From Allohahella marinimesophila (GTDB lineage Bacteria > Pseudomonadota > Gammaproteobacteria > Pseudomonadales > Oleiphilaceae): a stretch of DNA of 64,000 nucleotides. The stretch is from contig NZ_BAABBO010000007.1 of assembly GCF_039538005.1 (NCBI RefSeq), forward strand, positions 310,001 to 374,000, written 5' to 3'. Shown here one piece after another: positions 9,460 to 18,417 of the stretch. The position numbers and the translations under genes were made by a program. The notes beneath the pieces are model-generated. The model saw only the letters and a list, made by a program, of their open reading frames with translations, was not told where the DNA came from and searched no databases. Each line of letters starts with the position of its first letter. Within the stretch, counting starts at the first letter, position 1.

Positions 9460-10292
9460 TGCAGCGCGCCTGCCGAGCCCGGGTTGTTGTTAGTCACACC
9501 GGCTATATTGCGGGTCCTGCCCGATGGGAGCTTCGTCCCCTCCGATTTCGCTGCGGCGCTGGTGAGAGGTTTGCGAAACGCCTTGAGTGCAAACGAGCTG
9601 AGCGTTCTGGCACAGACGACCCCAACGCAGGGCAGCTCAGTACCGACGCTCCACGTCGGGTTGCGGGTCTCGAAATAACGAATCTTCGGAAACTGCTTGC
9701 GCAGGTCATCGGATATGCCAGCGACTTCGTCACGCAGACGCTGAGCACTGTCGCCGAACTGTAACAGCCCTAGCGGATCGCGACTGCCGGGAAAGAGTTG
9801 CTCGCAATAGAGCTGCACCACCTGATCCAGTTCATTGTGCCGATTGTCCGGATTCGGATAGTAGCGCTTGAAGTTATTCGCCAGCAGCAGGTAAGTCTTG
9901 TATCCCTTGGAAATCAGTAGCCAGAAAACGGGGCGGCGAGGTGAGCGTAATTTTTCCCACAGCAAATAACGCGCGAAACAGGTTTGAAGTGCACGGCTGC
10001 CCCAATACTCGCGTTCGATGATCGTGTCGCCACTGAAGATACCCTTACCCTGAAGTCCGCCGACGGTCATCTCCATACTGACAATTGTGGAAAAACCGAC
10101 GACTCTATCATCATCTCTTGATCGGACCAGAATGGCGCCACTCTTTCGACTGATATCTTTCAGGAAAGTGTCCAGATCAGTGTTGTCATAATAGCGTCGA
10201 AAAACGCCATACATCTGCTGAATGTCAGCGATGCTGATTTTTTTCAGAGCATGGTAGCGAGCGTAAATTCCCGTTGAACTGGCGTTGTTCAT
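9456..10292 (-). CDS. GNAT-like N-acyltransferase, first gene of the GH3 operon
   Basis: This 278-residue protein has GNAT-fold features: 'IQQMYGVFRRYYDNTDLDTFLKDISRKSGAILVRS' (alpha1/alpha2), 'DDRVVGFSTIVSMEM' (beta4-like) and 'FSGDTIIEREYWGSRALQTCFARYLLWEKL' in the place of the CoA-binding loop and helix. The C-terminal half has 'YFETRNPTWSVGTELPCVGVVC', which I do not recognise from a named enzyme. The start at 10292 is supported by AAGGGA seven bases upstream. It is the promoter-proximal gene of the operon that continues through GH3, the second GNAT and the RND pump. The substrate is unknown. Confidence 0.65.
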   Translation of the reverse strand: MNNASSTGIYARYHALKKISIADIQQMYGVFRRYYDNTDLDTFLKDISRKSGAILVRSRDDDRVVGFSTIVSMEMTVGGLQGKGIFSGDTIIEREYWGSRALQTCFARYLLWEKLRSPRRPVFWLLISKGYKTYLLLANNFKRYYPNPDNRHNELDQVVQLYCEQLFPGSRDPLGLLQFGDSAQRLRDEVAGISDDLRKQFPKIRYFETRNPTWSVGTELPCVGVVCARTLSSFALKAFRKPLTSAAAKSEGTKLPSGRTRNIAGVTNNNPGSAGALQ

Positions 10293-10435
10293 AAGAAGTT
10301 CCCTTGATCAGTTCAGTCATTTTTATAGGTTTGGTCCTCTGACGATGATCGCCAGGACGCACTCAAAAATTGACCTGTTCACTTTGCGTGCTGATCGGGA
10401 GTATATGGATAAGGCGGGCCCAATCTATAATCAAT

Positions 10436-10451
10436 GTGTACAACTGTGCAC
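10436..10451. promoter_or_regulatory. Candidate operator copy 1 (GTGYACA-NN-TGTRCAC)
   Basis: GTGTACAACTGTGCAC is an imperfect palindrome whose half-site GTGYACA is shared with the copy at 10714-10729. It lies about 145 bases upstream of the minus-strand GNAT/GH3 operon start, where a repressor or activator of that arm could bind. The binding protein is not identifiable. Confidence 0.4.
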
Positions 10452-10713
10452 TAGATCTCCTATTTTCCTTTTCGGAAAAAAATTTCTTTGTCAAAATAGG
10501 CAAATCCTTGAAAGTGGTAGGGTTAGAGGCCGTTTTAGTTGCTGAAAGCCCGCGCAAGCCTCTGAAAAAAAGCTCAAACGATCAGTTCTTTCAAGTTTTC
10601 ATACGCTTCTGGGCGATAATGACAACAGCATTCTGGCCCGAATAATTTATCTTATAGGGGTAATATTTGATCTGATTAGGCCGAAGGTTGAACGCCGTTT
10701 GCACTGAATCAAT

Positions 10714-10729
10714 GTGCACATATGTACAC
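10714..10729. promoter_or_regulatory. Candidate operator copy 2 (GTGYACA-NN-TGTRCAC)
   Basis: GTGCACATATGTACAC is palindromic except for one base pair and matches the copy at 10436-10451 in both half-sites. It ends 26 bases before the GTG start of the condensation-domain gene and just before its ribosome binding site, a position that suits repression of the plus-strand arm. Confidence 0.45.
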
Positions 10730-10755
10730 TGAAAATAAGAAAAGGAGTATGCGAC

Positions 10756-12081
10756 GTGGGAATCAGCCAGTCTTTCGCCACGGCCAGGGACTATCCATCA
10801 CGTTCACTGGGGTATGGGGAGCAACTCTGGCTGAAGTTCAGTGAGCTCACCTCAAACAACTTTGTGATGGTCGCTCAGTTAGATGGATCGATGGACGTGC
10901 AGCGATTGTGTTCCGCGATGGAGCGCGTCGTTTTGACTTTCCCGATATTGCGGGCCCGGGTGTCGACGAATGCTAACGCGCCGCAACTGATCTTCAGTCG
11001 TGTTCCGCGGGTCCCCTTGTCCATTGTGCCAGGCAGCGCCGATACTGACTGGGCCAGGCTTGCAGAACGGGAACTCAATAATAGAATCCCATTTGACGCA
11101 GATCTGTTGTGGCGGGCGACCCTTTTGCAGGACGCTCGAAAGACCGTACTGATACTGACATTCAATCATGCGGTCAGCGACGGGCACTCGGCGTATGTCA
11201 TCATCAGGGAATTGCTGCAGTGCTATGTCGACCCCTCAGCCGCAGGGTCCGCAATGCCGCCTCCAGCAGCCTATGACGATCTGTTGCCGCCAGGCCAGAC
11301 CTGGCGAATGCTTACCCGGTGTATGCCAGAGTTCATAACGACTGTTCTGCGGCCGGGATCACCTGCACTTGGCGCACCACGCAACGTCTTCGCTCAGGCC
11401 GATGCATCTGTTAGCTCGCGTTTTATCGAGCTGTCGCTTGATCCACACACGAGCGCAGGTGTCGTCCGTCGTTGCAAGCATGAGGGAGTTGGGATGCATG
11501 CCCTGCTGAGCAGCGCACTGCTGCAGGCGACCCACTGTGCATTGGGAGGCGAAGGTACAAAGGAGATTGTCCTGAGCGCCGCCGTCAATGTTCGTCCTCG
11601 ACTTCAACAGGTCTCACCACGTGATGTCGGCTATTTCGCTACTGGTATCGAGGGTCGATACAGCCTCACGGGTAACGATGATATCTGGCGGCTGGCCGAG
11701 CGGGTAGCTGAGGATGTGAACGCGCAGTTCACCACCGAAAGGATAGCGTTCAGCCTGCAGTTACGCCGCCTTATCCTCGCCTGGAAAAAGGATCCGCAGG
11801 CACTGGTGGATGCACTTGCAAAGCGATCCCGAGCGAGTATTCACCTGACCAACCTCGGACGGCCAGCGCTACCGCAGCACTACGGCGATCTCAATCTGCG
11901 AGCCTGTTTTCCCATACCGAGTGTGCATTTCCTCAATAAGCCTGTCCTGTGTCTGGCGAGCGTCTTCTACGCCGACCGTCTCAGACTCGTGTTCAGTTAT
12001 GTCGACCCGTTGACCGATCCCGGTTTCGTCGACTGCGTCATGTCTCAACTCAGGCTGCGTCTCTGTGAGATCGCAGAATAA
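10756..12081 (+). CDS. Condensation-domain superfamily acyltransferase (stand-alone)
   Basis: This 441-residue protein starts at GTG 10756, eight bases after GGAG. The in-frame GTG at 10714 lies inside the putative operator and has no ribosome binding site. It shows the CoA-dependent acyltransferase/condensation fold: an N-terminal 'LGYGEQLWLKFSELTSNNFVMVAQL' strand, 'RLCSAMERVVLTFPILRARV', and the catalytic motif as 'FNHAVSDGHSAYVIIREL' (xHxxxDG). The C-terminal half has 'IHLTNLGRPALPQHYG' and a late latch region. It is not attached to carrier or adenylation domains, so it resembles free-standing condensation or PapA-type ester/amide-forming enzymes. It probably joins an acyl group to the GH3-derived intermediate. 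The next gene follows after 31 bases. Confidence 0.75.
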   Translation: MGISQSFATARDYPSRSLGYGEQLWLKFSELTSNNFVMVAQLDGSMDVQRLCSAMERVVLTFPILRARVSTNANAPQLIFSRVPRVPLSIVPGSADTDWARLAERELNNRIPFDADLLWRATLLQDARKTVLILTFNHAVSDGHSAYVIIRELLQCYVDPSAAGSAMPPPAAYDDLLPPGQTWRMLTRCMPEFITTVLRPGSPALGAPRNVFAQADASVSSRFIELSLDPHTSAGVVRRCKHEGVGMHALLSSALLQATHCALGGEGTKEIVLSAAVNVRPRLQQVSPRDVGYFATGIEGRYSLTGNDDIWRLAERVAEDVNAQFTTERIAFSLQLRRLILAWKKDPQALVDALAKRSRASIHLTNLGRPALPQHYGDLNLRACFPIPSVHFLNKPVLCLASVFYADRLRLVFSYVDPLTDPGFVDCVMSQLRLRLCEIAE

Positions 12082-12112
12082 TCAGAAGATGGAGTGTATC
12101 CAGGAGGCCAAA

Positions 12113-13210
12113 GTGTCAACAGTAATTAACAGTCTCGACCAGCTCGACATCGATGAGCGGCATGACTTCATAACGATCTTTAGACCTAGGCAAGCCTGTG
12201 ACATGGCTAGCTTGCTGACAATCCTTCAGGAGAACCGTGAGCTGCTGCGGGACAAGATCGCGAGACGTGGCGTCTTGCTATTCCGGGGGTTCGCACCGGC
12301 TCACACAGATGACCTGTATGATTTGGTCACGAAGGGCATGGCACTTGACCCATGGAACGCCTTCAATCTCAAGAATACACCTGGCTTCGCTACCAGTTGG
12401 CTACGAAAGTATATGGAAGGTTTACTGGGCGGAGGTGACTATCGTCGCTATCTGGACAAGGATGCGGTCCAGCTGGGGCCGGTCGAATCTGCCGTACAGG
12501 GCCCTCATGTCGAAGGCGGTATTCGCTCTCAGCGATCACGCTATATCGCCCTGTGTTGTTTCGAGCCTTCGCCGAGCCGTGCTGAAACAGGCATGGTGGA
12601 TCTGCATCAGGTGTATACGAATCTGCCACTGGCCGTACAGAAAAAGTATAGCGGCGCCTGGAATCGTTTTTACTACATTTCCCGCCGAAAGGTACATGCG
12701 CTGGATCGGGTCTTGCTCAAGCAAAGCCCTTTCGAACTGATTGAACGCGTCGATGGTAGAGCCCATCTCGCCTTGCCCCCATGTCCGGCCGTCTGTGCTG
12801 TGCCGGAAACCGGCGCGCTTTGCATCCAGCCCTGGGCTTTTGCCCGCAACACCAATGGCGCTGTTCATGCGGCGGCGGTCGCTGCATTCCCAGGGCGCGG
12901 TGATATCCGTCCGGACTCAACAGCCGAAGGCATGGATTTGACCTGGGAGCTCTGCGATGAGCGCGGCAATTCGATAGAGTGGACGCCTGAAGAGCAGACT
13001 CGACTATTTCACGACATCTTTGCCCGTGCTCATCTGATGGCCTGGCAAAAGGGCGATATCGCCTTCGTCGACAATATCCGTATAGGGCACTGGCGCATGA
13101 ACGGAGAGCAGGGAGAGCGTAAGCTGGTGCAGATACAGGCCACCGCCTTTGATGCCGACCTGCATCACCCGGCCTATCTCAAGCGGACTGGTGTGCTCGC
13201 CCGGGTCTGA
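12113..13210 (+). CDS. TauD/SyrP-like Fe(II)/2-oxoglutarate-dependent oxygenase
   Basis: This 365-residue protein starts at GTG 12113, five bases after a perfect AGGAGG. Earlier in-frame ATG codons (12089) have weaker sites. 'RRGVLLFRGFAP' is the typical N-terminal strand of the TauD/TfdA/SyrP family. The iron-binding pair appears as 'QGPHVEGG' (His-x-Glu) at about residue 145, with the distal His in 'VDNIRIGHWRMN' near residue 325. Family members hydroxylate, desaturate or halogenate amino acids and natural-product intermediates. It is likely co-transcribed with the condensation-domain gene and would tailor the product. The exact reaction is not predictable. Confidence 0.8.
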   Translation: MSTVINSLDQLDIDERHDFITIFRPRQACDMASLLTILQENRELLRDKIARRGVLLFRGFAPAHTDDLYDLVTKGMALDPWNAFNLKNTPGFATSWLRKYMEGLLGGGDYRRYLDKDAVQLGPVESAVQGPHVEGGIRSQRSRYIALCCFEPSPSRAETGMVDLHQVYTNLPLAVQKKYSGAWNRFYYISRRKVHALDRVLLKQSPFELIERVDGRAHLALPPCPAVCAVPETGALCIQPWAFARNTNGAVHAAAVAAFPGRGDIRPDSTAEGMDLTWELCDERGNSIEWTPEEQTRLFHDIFARAHLMAWQKGDIAFVDNIRIGHWRMNGEQGERKLVQIQATAFDADLHHPAYLKRTGVLARV

Positions 13211-13283
13211 CGCCCGAAAGCGGACCACAAATTCGTCAGGTAACGTACAATGAGGCCTTGGTGAGCATCAGGGCGAGACAGCA

Positions 13284-14219
13284 ATGGCGATTCAATGGTA
13301 TCCGGGGCATATGCACAAGGCCCAGAAAGAGATGAAGCAGATCCTGCCACAGGTAGATCTGCTCATCGAAATACTGGATGCGCGCATTCCGTTCTCCAGT
13401 GAAAATCCAGCCATTGCAAGACTCCGCGGCGACAAACCCTGCATCAAGGTGCTGAGCAAGTCGGACCTCGCCGACCCTGCTGCTACTGAGGCCTGGCAGG
13501 CTTCTCTCGAGCAGGCGCGTGGCGTGAAGACTTCTGCGACCACTACTGAAGAGCCGGGTCGTATCAAGGGGCTGACCGATCTCTGTAAACGAATGGTGCC
13601 CGAGAAGGCCGCAGGCGTACAGAATATTACCGCCATGGTCGTCGGCATTCCCAATGTCGGCAAGTCTACCATCATCAATACGCTGGCAGGTCGCACGGTA
13701 GCCAAGACCGGGAATGAGCCTGCGGTGACCAAAGGGCAGCAGCGCATTAACCTGGGCAATGGCGTCATGCTGCTGGATACGCCTGGCATACTGTGGCCCA
13801 AGATCGACAATCCGAACAGCAGCTATCGCCTGGCGGCCACCGGCGCCATCAAGAATACGGCGATGGAGTATGATGATGTAGCCTTCTTCGTGGCGGAGTA
13901 CCTGATAAAAGCCTATCCCGAGCTGATCCGCGAACGCTTTCAGCTCGAGACAATGCCGACGTCCGACGTCGAATTCCTGGAGATGGCGGCTGCGCGCCGG
14001 GGCGCCTTACGCACCGGTGGCCGGGTCGATTTCCACAAGATTTCCGAAGTGCTCATCAATGAGTTGCGAGCCGGGAAACTTGGCCGTATCACGCTGGAGA
14101 CGCCGGCTATGATAGCAGCCGAAGATGTCATCATTGCAGACACCCTGGCGCAGAAAGCTGCGGACAATGCGGAGCGCAAACGCCGCTTCAAGCAGGGCAG
14201 TCGCGATGCACCGTCGTGA
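13284..14219 (+). CDS. ylqF: Ribosome biogenesis GTPase YlqF/RbgA
   Basis: This 311-residue circularly permuted GTPase begins with 'IQWYPGHMHKAQKEM', the hallmark N-terminus of RbgA/YlqF. The G motifs come in permuted order: G4 as 'LSKSD' near residue 60, G1 P-loop 'GIPNVGKST' near 125, switch 'AVTKGQQ' near 153 and G3 'DTPG' near 165. The C-terminal helical domain fits in length. The protein assists late assembly of the large ribosomal subunit. It follows the oxygenase by 73 bases and is a housekeeping gene, probably with its own promoter, marking the edge of the accessory locus. Confidence 0.93.
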   Translation: MAIQWYPGHMHKAQKEMKQILPQVDLLIEILDARIPFSSENPAIARLRGDKPCIKVLSKSDLADPAATEAWQASLEQARGVKTSATTTEEPGRIKGLTDLCKRMVPEKAAGVQNITAMVVGIPNVGKSTIINTLAGRTVAKTGNEPAVTKGQQRINLGNGVMLLDTPGILWPKIDNPNSSYRLAATGAIKNTAMEYDDVAFFVAEYLIKAYPELIRERFQLETMPTSDVEFLEMAAARRGALRTGGRVDFHKISEVLINELRAGKLGRITLETPAMIAAEDVIIADTLAQKAADNAERKRRFKQGSRDAPS

Positions 14220-14322
14220 TCACCCTCGCATATTTGTGGTCTGAGCCTTACACTTGGTCTCTGATGACCGCTTCCTGTCAGCGCCGTTCTGAAGTTGACT
14301 CGCACCTGTACGGCCAGTTCCA

Positions 14323-16725
14323 ATGATGAAGCCCGACGATTACCGCCTGTTATTTGATTCGACACCTTATCCCTATCTGGTCATGGCGCCGGATCTGACG
14401 GTGATCGGTGCCAATGCTGCCTATCTCAAATCAGTGGGGCGAACAAAAGCGGATATTGTCGGTCGCTATGTCTTCGATGCCTTTCCAGTCAATCCAAACG
14501 ATCCCGAGTCGACCAACGTTCAGGAGGTGAAATCGTCGCTCGAAATGGCGATTGCCACCAAGCGTCCACATTCCACGCCTTGTCTGCGCTATGCGGTATC
14601 CACTGACACCCCTGCAGGGCCAGGTTTCGTAGAGCGTTTCTGGAGAGCAGTACACACCCCGTCGGTTGATGAAAAGGGCGAAGTCGTCTTCGTGACCCAG
14701 AGCTCGATCGATGTGACCGATCTCTATACCCGAGACGGTCTGGCGCGTGACCCTTCTGACATGCCAGGGCCACGCCCGGAGGATGAAAGCGAAGTCTTCA
14801 GCCGCGCGCAAATGCATGAAGCGCTGGCCAGCATTCTCAAGGACGAGCGAGGACACTTGCGGAACCTGTTCAACCAGGCGCCTGGCTTCGTGGCGGTACT
14901 CACCGGCCCGGACCATGTCTTCAACATGGTCAACGAAGCCTATTACCAGCTTGTCGGGCACCGGGACATTATCGGCAAGCCGCTCAGGAAGGCGCTGCCG
15001 GAAGTGCTTGGTCAAGGCTATGAAGAGCTGCTGAATCAGGTGTACCAGACCGGGGAGCAATGGCAGGGGCGCGGCATGCGCGTCAATCTTCAGCGTGAGG
15101 TGGATGGTCCGATCGTCGAATGCTTCATCGATCTGTCGTACCAGCCCTACCATGGCGTTGATGGCAGCATCATTGGCATATTTGCGCAGGGCTACGACGT
15201 CACCGATGCCTTTGAAGCACAGGCCGCACGGCGGGAAAGTGAAGAACGGCTCAAAGACGGCATGCTGGCGGCGAAGATGGTGGTCTGGGATTGGGATATT
15301 GAATCCAGGAAAATGGTCTTTTCAGACAATGTAGAAGAGGTGCTGGGTCGCACGGCAGATTCGCTCGATGACCTCTACAGTTCGGTCCACCCGGACGACC
15401 GCGCGAAGATGAGGCTGGTGCATGAGCGAGCCTTTGCCGAACGGTCGGGTTACCGTGAAGTGATCAGGTTTACCCGCCCTGATAGTGCCCGACAGATCTG
15501 GATCGATGTTCGTGGCAAAGTACGATGTGACGAGTCAGGCAAACCTTTCGCAGTCCGTGGCGTGACCCTGGATATTACAGAGCGCGTGAATGCCGAAGAG
15601 GAGTTGCGCGAAGCAGATCGACGCAAGGATGAGTTTCTGGCCATGCTAGCCCACGAATTACGCAATCCGCTCGCGCCTATCAGCTCTGCCGCGCAGCTCA
15701 TGAAGATGGTCAAGCTCGATGAGACCCGTCTGCAACAGACCAGCGACATCATTACCCGTCAGATCGGGCATATGACCGGCCTGGTTGATGACCTGATTGA
15801 CGTGTCCCGGGTGACCCGTGGTCTGGTCACGACTGAAAAGCAGGCGCTGGACATGAAGCGCATCATTTCCGATGCTGTCGAGCAGATCAGCCCCATGATC
15901 GAAAGCAAGCAGCATCACCTGATATTGGACCTGGCGGCAAAGCCGGCCCGCGTGCTGGGCGATCAGAAGCGGCTCGTTCAAGTCATCACCAATATCCTTA
16001 GCAATGCTGCGAAATACACGCCCACAGGTGGAAACATTACCCTGCAGATGGAGGTTGAGTCAGAGCATGTGGCTGTGATCATCACGGATGATGGTATCGG
16101 TATCAGGCCAGACCTGCTGCCGCGGGTTTTCGAGCTGTTTACTCAGGCTGAGCGGACTTCCGATCGCTCGCTGGGTGGACTGGGTGTCGGCCTGGCGCTC
16201 GTACGTAGCCTGGTGGATCTGCATGGTGGCCGGGTCCTGGCCAGTAGTGATGGTTATGGAAAGGGCAGCAAGTTCGTGGTGTGTCTGCCCCGTCTGGACA
16301 AGGAAAATCCTGCATGTGATTTACCGCCCCTCGGCGAGACCGAAGACAGTGCGGGACGGTCGCTGAGGGTAATGGTCGTAGACGATAACGCCGATGCGGC
16401 AGAAATGCTGGCGATGTTTCTCGAGGCTTCAGGCCACGAAGTGCATACCGAGCATAGTGCGCGAGCGGTGTTGAACAGCATCGACCGGCAGGTGCCTGAT
16501 GTGTTCCTGCTGGATATCGGCCTGCCAGAGATGGACGGGAACGAACTCGCACGCCAGCTGAGGCAGCGCCAGGACACGGCAAAGGCCGTTCTCATTGCCG
16601 TCACTGGTTATGGCCAGGCACAGGACAGGGAAAAAACCAGAGCAGCTGGCTTTGACTATCACTTCGTCAAACCGGTCAACACGCTGGAGCTTCTGGAAGT
16701 CCTCGCTACGATTCCTACCTGCTAG
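14323..16725 (+). CDS. Cytoplasmic PAS-PAS-PAS hybrid histidine kinase with receiver
   Basis: This 800-residue protein has no membrane segment. Three PAS-type sensor regions (about 5-135, 175-300, 315-425) are followed by the HisKA box 'DEFLAMLAHELRNPLAP' and a HATPase domain with 'NILSNAAKYTP', 'DDGIGI' and 'GGLGVGLALV'. A C-terminal receiver contains 'MVVDDNADAAEM' and the phosphoacceptor segment 'VFLLDIGLPEMDGNEL'. It senses a cytosolic signal and probably passes phosphate to a separate partner. No HPt or dedicated regulator gene adjoins it. Its last 11 bases overlap the end of the convergent gene on the other strand. Confidence 0.88.
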   Translation: MMKPDDYRLLFDSTPYPYLVMAPDLTVIGANAAYLKSVGRTKADIVGRYVFDAFPVNPNDPESTNVQEVKSSLEMAIATKRPHSTPCLRYAVSTDTPAGPGFVERFWRAVHTPSVDEKGEVVFVTQSSIDVTDLYTRDGLARDPSDMPGPRPEDESEVFSRAQMHEALASILKDERGHLRNLFNQAPGFVAVLTGPDHVFNMVNEAYYQLVGHRDIIGKPLRKALPEVLGQGYEELLNQVYQTGEQWQGRGMRVNLQREVDGPIVECFIDLSYQPYHGVDGSIIGIFAQGYDVTDAFEAQAARRESEERLKDGMLAAKMVVWDWDIESRKMVFSDNVEEVLGRTADSLDDLYSSVHPDDRAKMRLVHERAFAERSGYREVIRFTRPDSARQIWIDVRGKVRCDESGKPFAVRGVTLDITERVNAEEELREADRRKDEFLAMLAHELRNPLAPISSAAQLMKMVKLDETRLQQTSDIITRQIGHMTGLVDDLIDVSRVTRGLVTTEKQALDMKRIISDAVEQISPMIESKQHHLILDLAAKPARVLGDQKRLVQVITNILSNAAKYTPTGGNITLQMEVESEHVAVIITDDGIGIRPDLLPRVFELFTQAERTSDRSLGGLGVGLALVRSLVDLHGGRVLASSDGYGKGSKFVVCLPRLDKENPACDLPPLGETEDSAGRSLRVMVVDDNADAAEMLAMFLEASGHEVHTEHSARAVLNSIDRQVPDVFLLDIGLPEMDGNELARQLRQRQDTAKAVLIAVTGYGQAQDREKTRAAGFDYHFVKPVNTLELLEVLATIPTC

Positions 16726-17500
16726 ACAGAGGGGACCCTGGCGGCTGGTCTACGGCGATCAACTGCCGCTCGTTCCTGCCGAAAGTCGTTCCAGTTCGCA
16801 GGCGATAGGCTGTGCCTACACCAGCACACACCGTTGCGATTCCAGAATAGTCTGGTGCCTGCTCCGTCAGCTTCACACAGTCATCGAGCCTGACCGTCCC
16901 ATTGGTGTACTCGGTGCGCCCCAGTACCGTATACGCCACCTTGATGGCGCTGTTGACTACAGGCTGTTGCGAATCGGCCTTGCCGCAGGGACGTTCGTGG
17001 GCAAAATCCGTGACGCTGGCAATGCGTTGCAGCTGATCACCCTTGTGCGCCACTTCAGGAAATACCGAAAGCCATTGATAACGTGTTTTGTGTCTGGAGA
17101 CACACTCACCCAAGGCGTCATACCTGGTGACTTCCTCCAGCGTGATATGGCCGCTGTCTGATTCGAGTGTTTCATAGCTGGTGACTGCACCATTCGACTG
17201 AATTTCCCGGGTCAGGGAGGGCTCGCTGGTATCAATGATCGTGATGGCATCCCCGGTGTCGGCAATATACTGATGTTTCAACACGAAGCCTTCGCTGGCA
17301 TATATGTCGAAGCGTGAAAAGTCGATAGGGTCGGGGTCAGCATCTCTACTGCTGCCGACGTCGGTCGAGTCCTTTGCGAGAACCACTGGTCCATGAGTGC
17401 TGAGTGTGAGCAAAGCCGCGATCACGATCACGCTGACTATTCGGCCGGGTTGATGAAGAACACTTGAAACAGCTTGCATCGAGGGCACCATCTTATTCAT
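16715..17500 (-). CDS. Exported protein of unknown function downstream of fdhD
   Basis: With a start at ATG 17500 the product is 261 residues and opens with a membrane/signal segment ('PGRIVSVIVIAALLTLSTHGPVVLA') followed by a polar, mostly beta-looking domain. Four or five cysteines ('GECVSRHK', 'ERPCGKAD', 'DDCVKL', 'VCAGVG') could form periplasmic disulfides. I do not recognise a family. The frame is open further upstream (to 17563), but that would overlap fdhD much more. At 17500 the overlap is eight bases, which suggests coupling to fdhD. The gene ends 11 bases inside the end of the convergent hybrid kinase gene. Confidence 0.6.
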   Translation of the reverse strand: MNKMVPSMQAVSSVLHQPGRIVSVIVIAALLTLSTHGPVVLAKDSTDVGSSRDADPDPIDFSRFDIYASEGFVLKHQYIADTGDAITIIDTSEPSLTREIQSNGAVTSYETLESDSGHITLEEVTRYDALGECVSRHKTRYQWLSVFPEVAHKGDQLQRIASVTDFAHERPCGKADSQQPVVNSAIKVAYTVLGRTEYTNGTVRLDDCVKLTEQAPDYSGIATVCAGVGTAYRLRTGTTFGRNERQLIAVDQPPGSPLSSR

Positions 17501-18338
17501 CGCGCGCGGAAGACACTTCAAGCATGGCATCACTGCGCGCGAGCGCGATAAGTGTGAGGCCACAGGCCTGTGCCCGATCGACAGCCAGCGACGTCGCTGT
17601 CGATACCGTGACCAGCAAGGAACAACCGGCTATGACGGTCTTTTCGACCAGCTCATAGCTGCAGCGTGAAGTGAGCAGGAAGAACCCTTCCGCTGGCGAT
17701 TGTCCGGCACTTGCCAGTGCCCCGATCAACTTGTCGAGCGCATTATGTCGGCCCACATCCTCCCGTAATAGCTGTATATGCCCATCCCGGTCGTAGAAAG
17801 CGGCGGCATGGGTGCCGCCTGTTGCGGCGTTAAGTGGCTGATGCTTGCGCAGGCTCGCCAAAGCAGAGAACAGAGCTGTGTCGCTGACCGACGGCGCTTT
17901 CTGCACTCGGGGTAGTGGCCGGTGAACCTGAGCCAGGCTCTGCAGCCCACAAAGCCCGCAGCTGCCTTCCGCCGTTCGCAGTCGTATACGCCTGATAACG
18001 CTAGCAGCGCATTTCTCTTCCAGCCAGAGCTTCACGAGCCAGCCATGTTCGGTTTCTCTGAGGTTGAGTTCGAGGATGTCACTCGACGTATGCACGAGTT
18101 GTTCAGACAGCACAAACCCTAGCGCAAAATCTGCCAGATCGACGGGTGATCCCATCATGACGGCGTAGCTACGGCCATTGATCTCGAAGGCGATGGCGGC
18201 TTCTTCCGGAAGGGCACGGTGTGCAGCCGTACGTTCATCCAGGCCAATCCTGACGACTTCGGTGACAAGAGACCCGCCGAGTGCTTTGGCTGGAATAGCT
18301 TCGGCAGGCTGGTCGTTGCTGGCAGGCACTGATGTCAT
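17493..18338 (-). CDS. fdhD: Formate dehydrogenase accessory sulfurtransferase FdhD
   Basis: This 281-residue protein has the sulfur-carrying CxxC motif (C127, C130 in 'GSCGLCG'), 'GSPVDLADFALGFVLSEQL', 'TGGTHAAAFYDRDG', 'REDVGRHNALDKLIGA' and 'TSRCSYELVEK', all standard for FdhD. The protein delivers sulfur to the bis-MGD cofactor of formate dehydrogenases and related molybdo-enzymes. It lies between an AraC regulator gene and an unknown exported protein on the same strand. The molybdopterin oxidoreductase fusion is divergent, its likely client. Confidence 0.93.
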   Translation of the reverse strand: MTSVPASNDQPAEAIPAKALGGSLVTEVVRIGLDERTAAHRALPEEAAIAFEINGRSYAVMMGSPVDLADFALGFVLSEQLVHTSSDILELNLRETEHGWLVKLWLEEKCAASVIRRIRLRTAEGSCGLCGLQSLAQVHRPLPRVQKAPSVSDTALFSALASLRKHQPLNAATGGTHAAAFYDRDGHIQLLREDVGRHNALDKLIGALASAGQSPAEGFFLLTSRCSYELVEKTVIAGCSLLVTVSTATSLAVDRAQACGLTLIALARSDAMLEVSSARDE

Positions 18339-18417
18339 GGTGTGATTCTGCTCCTGAAATCATTTTCAGACTGATGAGGACTATACGCCGACGTCATGGT
18401 GGCTGCTTACTCGCCAG

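Larger units (their letters stand above)
10293..10755. promoter_or_regulatory. AT-rich divergent control region of the GH3/condensation locus
   Basis: These 463 bases separate the two arms of the locus and are clearly richer in A and T than the surrounding genes. They include long A and T runs around 10463-10495 and a weak TTTTCC...GGAAAA hairpin there. They hold two copies of a GTGYACA-NN-TGTRCAC palindrome, listed separately. The open frames in this stretch (for example 10370-10645) have no ribosome binding site or plausible protein composition, so I treat it as non-coding. It must carry both divergent promoters. Confidence 0.55.

Noticed and set aside
10370..10645. Plus-strand 91-codon frame in the divergent control region
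   Set aside because: AT-rich, no ribosome binding site, composition unlike a protein, and it covers a likely regulatory element.
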